This document shows positions 63,122 through 64,000 of a stretch of 64,000 nucleotides of DNA, piece after piece. The number at the start of each line of letters is the position of its first letter. Position 1 is the first letter of the stretch. The notes beneath the pieces are model-generated. The model made no database searches and had not been told where the DNA came from. It worked only from the letters and a program-made list of their open reading frames with translations. Source of the DNA: Bradyrhizobium sp. 1 (GTDB taxonomy: Bacteria > Pseudomonadota > Alphaproteobacteria > Rhizobiales > Xanthobacteraceae); contig NZ_JADPJH010000033.1 of the NCBI RefSeq assembly GCF_023073315.1, forward strand, positions 936,659 through 1,000,658. The letters are read 5' to 3'. Position numbers and translations under genes: made by a program.

Positions 63122-63136
63122 TTAATGGGGGGTTAG
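63122..63136. promoter_or_regulatory. second CtrA-like site upstream of flagellin 1
   Basis: TTAA-TGGGGGG-TTAG, one mismatch. In tandem with 63098-63112 on the same helical face (24 bp). Confidence 0.4.
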
Positions 63137-63172
63137 CGGCCCTTCCCCGGTTTCGCACGGGCCCAGTGGCAA

Positions 63173-63204
63173 CAAAAAAGCGGCGGGGCCGAAGCCCCGC
63201 CGCC
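63173..63204 (-). terminator. intrinsic terminator of flagellin 2
   Basis: On the minus strand a 10-bp stem GCGGCGGGGC / GCCCCGCCGC with a short loop is followed by seven T. It lies 30 bases after the stop of the second flagellin and just upstream of the flagellin 1 promoter. Confidence 0.85.
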
Positions 63205-63233
63205 ATACTTTGTGGTGTAATTTCAGTGCGTTA

Positions 63234-64000
63234 CTAGCGGAGCAGCTGGAGCACGCTCTGCTGCGACGTATTGGCCAGCGACAGCGCGGAGACCGCGATC
63301 GACTGGCGGGTCGACAGCGCCTGGCTGTTGGCCGCCTCGACGTTGGTGTCGGCCAGGGTCAGGTTGGAGGAGCCGGTCTGCAGCACGTTGATCAGGTTCT
63401 TGTTGAAGTCCTGACGGATCTGCACCACCGAGAGGTTCGAACCGAGCGCCGAGGCTTCCGAGCGCAGCGTGCTCGAGGCCGAATTCAAATTGGTCAGCAC
63501 CCGGTTGGTCGCAGCGTTGTCGATGAAGTCGACACCGACGCTCAGCGAGGCGAGACCGAGACCCTTCGAGTTGTAGCTCACGCCGGTGATGTTCAGGCTC
63601 GACTTGCCGGTTTCGTCGAACACCAGCTTGAGCTGGTCACCGTTCAGCAGGTTGACACCGTTGAACGAGGAGTCGACCGAAGTGGTGTCGATCTGGTTCA
63701 GGATGTTGTTGTACTGCGAGACCAGATTGGCGCGGGACGCCTGGGCAACCGTATCCTGCACCGGTGTGGAAGCGGTCGTGAATGTCAGCGACGACGTCAG
63801 CGTACCGCCGATCGCACCACCTGCGACCGTCGACCCAAGAGTCGAGGACGCATAGTCGTTCGAGGCAGAAATCGTGAGCAGACCATTGGCATCGATCGTC
63901 GCGGACAGGTTGTTGGCCTGGAGCTGCGAGTTGAGCTGATCGAGCGTCTTGACGGTGCCGTTGGTGCCGTCGCCGAAGGTGACGTTGACCGCCGTGCCGC
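63234..64000 (-). CDS. fliC: flagellin 2 (partial, C-terminal part)
   Basis: The frame is open from the stop at 63234 to the window edge, giving at least 255 residues of the C-terminal half. The last 170 residues are nearly the same as flagellin 1 (LGSNLSVVQIRQDFNKNLIN, NSQALSTRQSIAVSALSLAN, QSVLQLLR), and the preceding part also matches (FGDGTNGTVKTLDQLNSQLQ). The N-terminus lies beyond 64000. It shows that flagellin genes are tandemly repeated here, as in the subpolar flagellum locus of Bradyrhizobium. Confidence 0.93.
   Translation of the reverse strand, partial: GTAVNVTFGDGTNGTVKTLDQLNSQLQANNLSATIDANGLLTISASNDYASSTLGSTVAGGAIGGTLTSSLTFTTASTPVQDTVAQASRANLVSQYNNILNQIDTTSVDSSFNGVNLLNGDQLKLVFDETGKSSLNITGVSYNSKGLGLASLSVGVDFIDNAATNRVLTNLNSASSTLRSEASALGSNLSVVQIRQDFNKNLINVLQTGSSNLTLADTNVEAANSQALSTRQSIAVSALSLANTSQQSVLQLLR

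Overview
The window looks like a chromosomal segment of a GC-rich alphaproteobacterium, most probably Bradyrhizobium or a close relative (Nitrobacteraceae). The reasons are: a Caulobacter-type subpolar flagellar cluster with fliX, flaF and a cckA histidine kinase; matches to the CtrA site (TTAA-N7-TTAA) in flagellar promoters; an alphaproteobacterial DksA with three of four zinc cysteines replaced; and palindromic intergenic repeats of the kind common in Bradyrhizobium. No rRNA, tRNA, CRISPR array, insertion sequence or prophage was recognised.

Region 1 (1-31.6 kb) is accessory and housekeeping. It starts with small secreted or membrane proteins and two candidate tandem small RNAs, followed by a PaaI-like thioesterase, an HdeA-like protein, a PilZ protein and a PQQ-dependent dehydrogenase. 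An Ada-type/AraC protein and a second thioesterase are both frameshifted. Then come a split YeeE/YedE transporter, an acetyltransferase-like protein, a DsbA-family (FrnE-like) oxidoreductase, an MmyB-like XRE regulator and a SET-domain protein. A TetR regulator sits next to a carotenoid-cleavage oxygenase and a YciB-like membrane operon. These are followed by a frameshifted SH3-domain gene, class I fumarase, an isoprenylcysteine methyltransferase-like protein and a GST. The last part is a three-gene ABC importer (NrtA/SsuA type) with a Crp/Fnr regulator and an amidase.

Region 2 (31.6-51.8 kb) is flagellar. On the minus strand are a Tim44-like protein, cckA, and flgB-flgC-fliE-fliQ-fliR-flhB; fliO-fliP are on the plus strand. 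A second minus-strand operon is fliL-fliM-(DUF6468-like)-motE-like-(large TPR protein), and flgF-flgG-flgA-flgH are on the plus strand. Together these encode the export gate, proximal and distal rod, MS-ring adaptor, L-ring, part of the C-ring and motor-associated proteins.

Region 3 (52-56.5 kb) interrupts the flagellar genes. It holds a 2-keto-4-pentenoate hydratase-like gene, two HxlR regulators each divergent from a Rossmann-fold reductase, and dksA.

Region 4 (56.5-64 kb) resumes the flagellum with fliX, flgI-flgJ-flgN-like, a FlaG-like gene, flaF, one 761-residue flagellin with a duplicated variable domain, and the C-terminal part of a second flagellin that runs off the window.

Two regulatory layers can be read from the DNA. 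First, the TetR regulator, the carotenoid oxygenase and the YciB-like operon are linked by near-identical promoter/operator modules, each a perfect 19-bp palindrome next to an imperfect one. Second, flagellar promoters carry CtrA-like sites, a shared palindrome (CGGCA-N5-TGCCG), and possible sigma-54 promoters about 100 bp downstream of two of those palindromes. This suggests a CckA-CtrA-FliX/FlbD hierarchy. These sites come from reading the sequence and were not tested.
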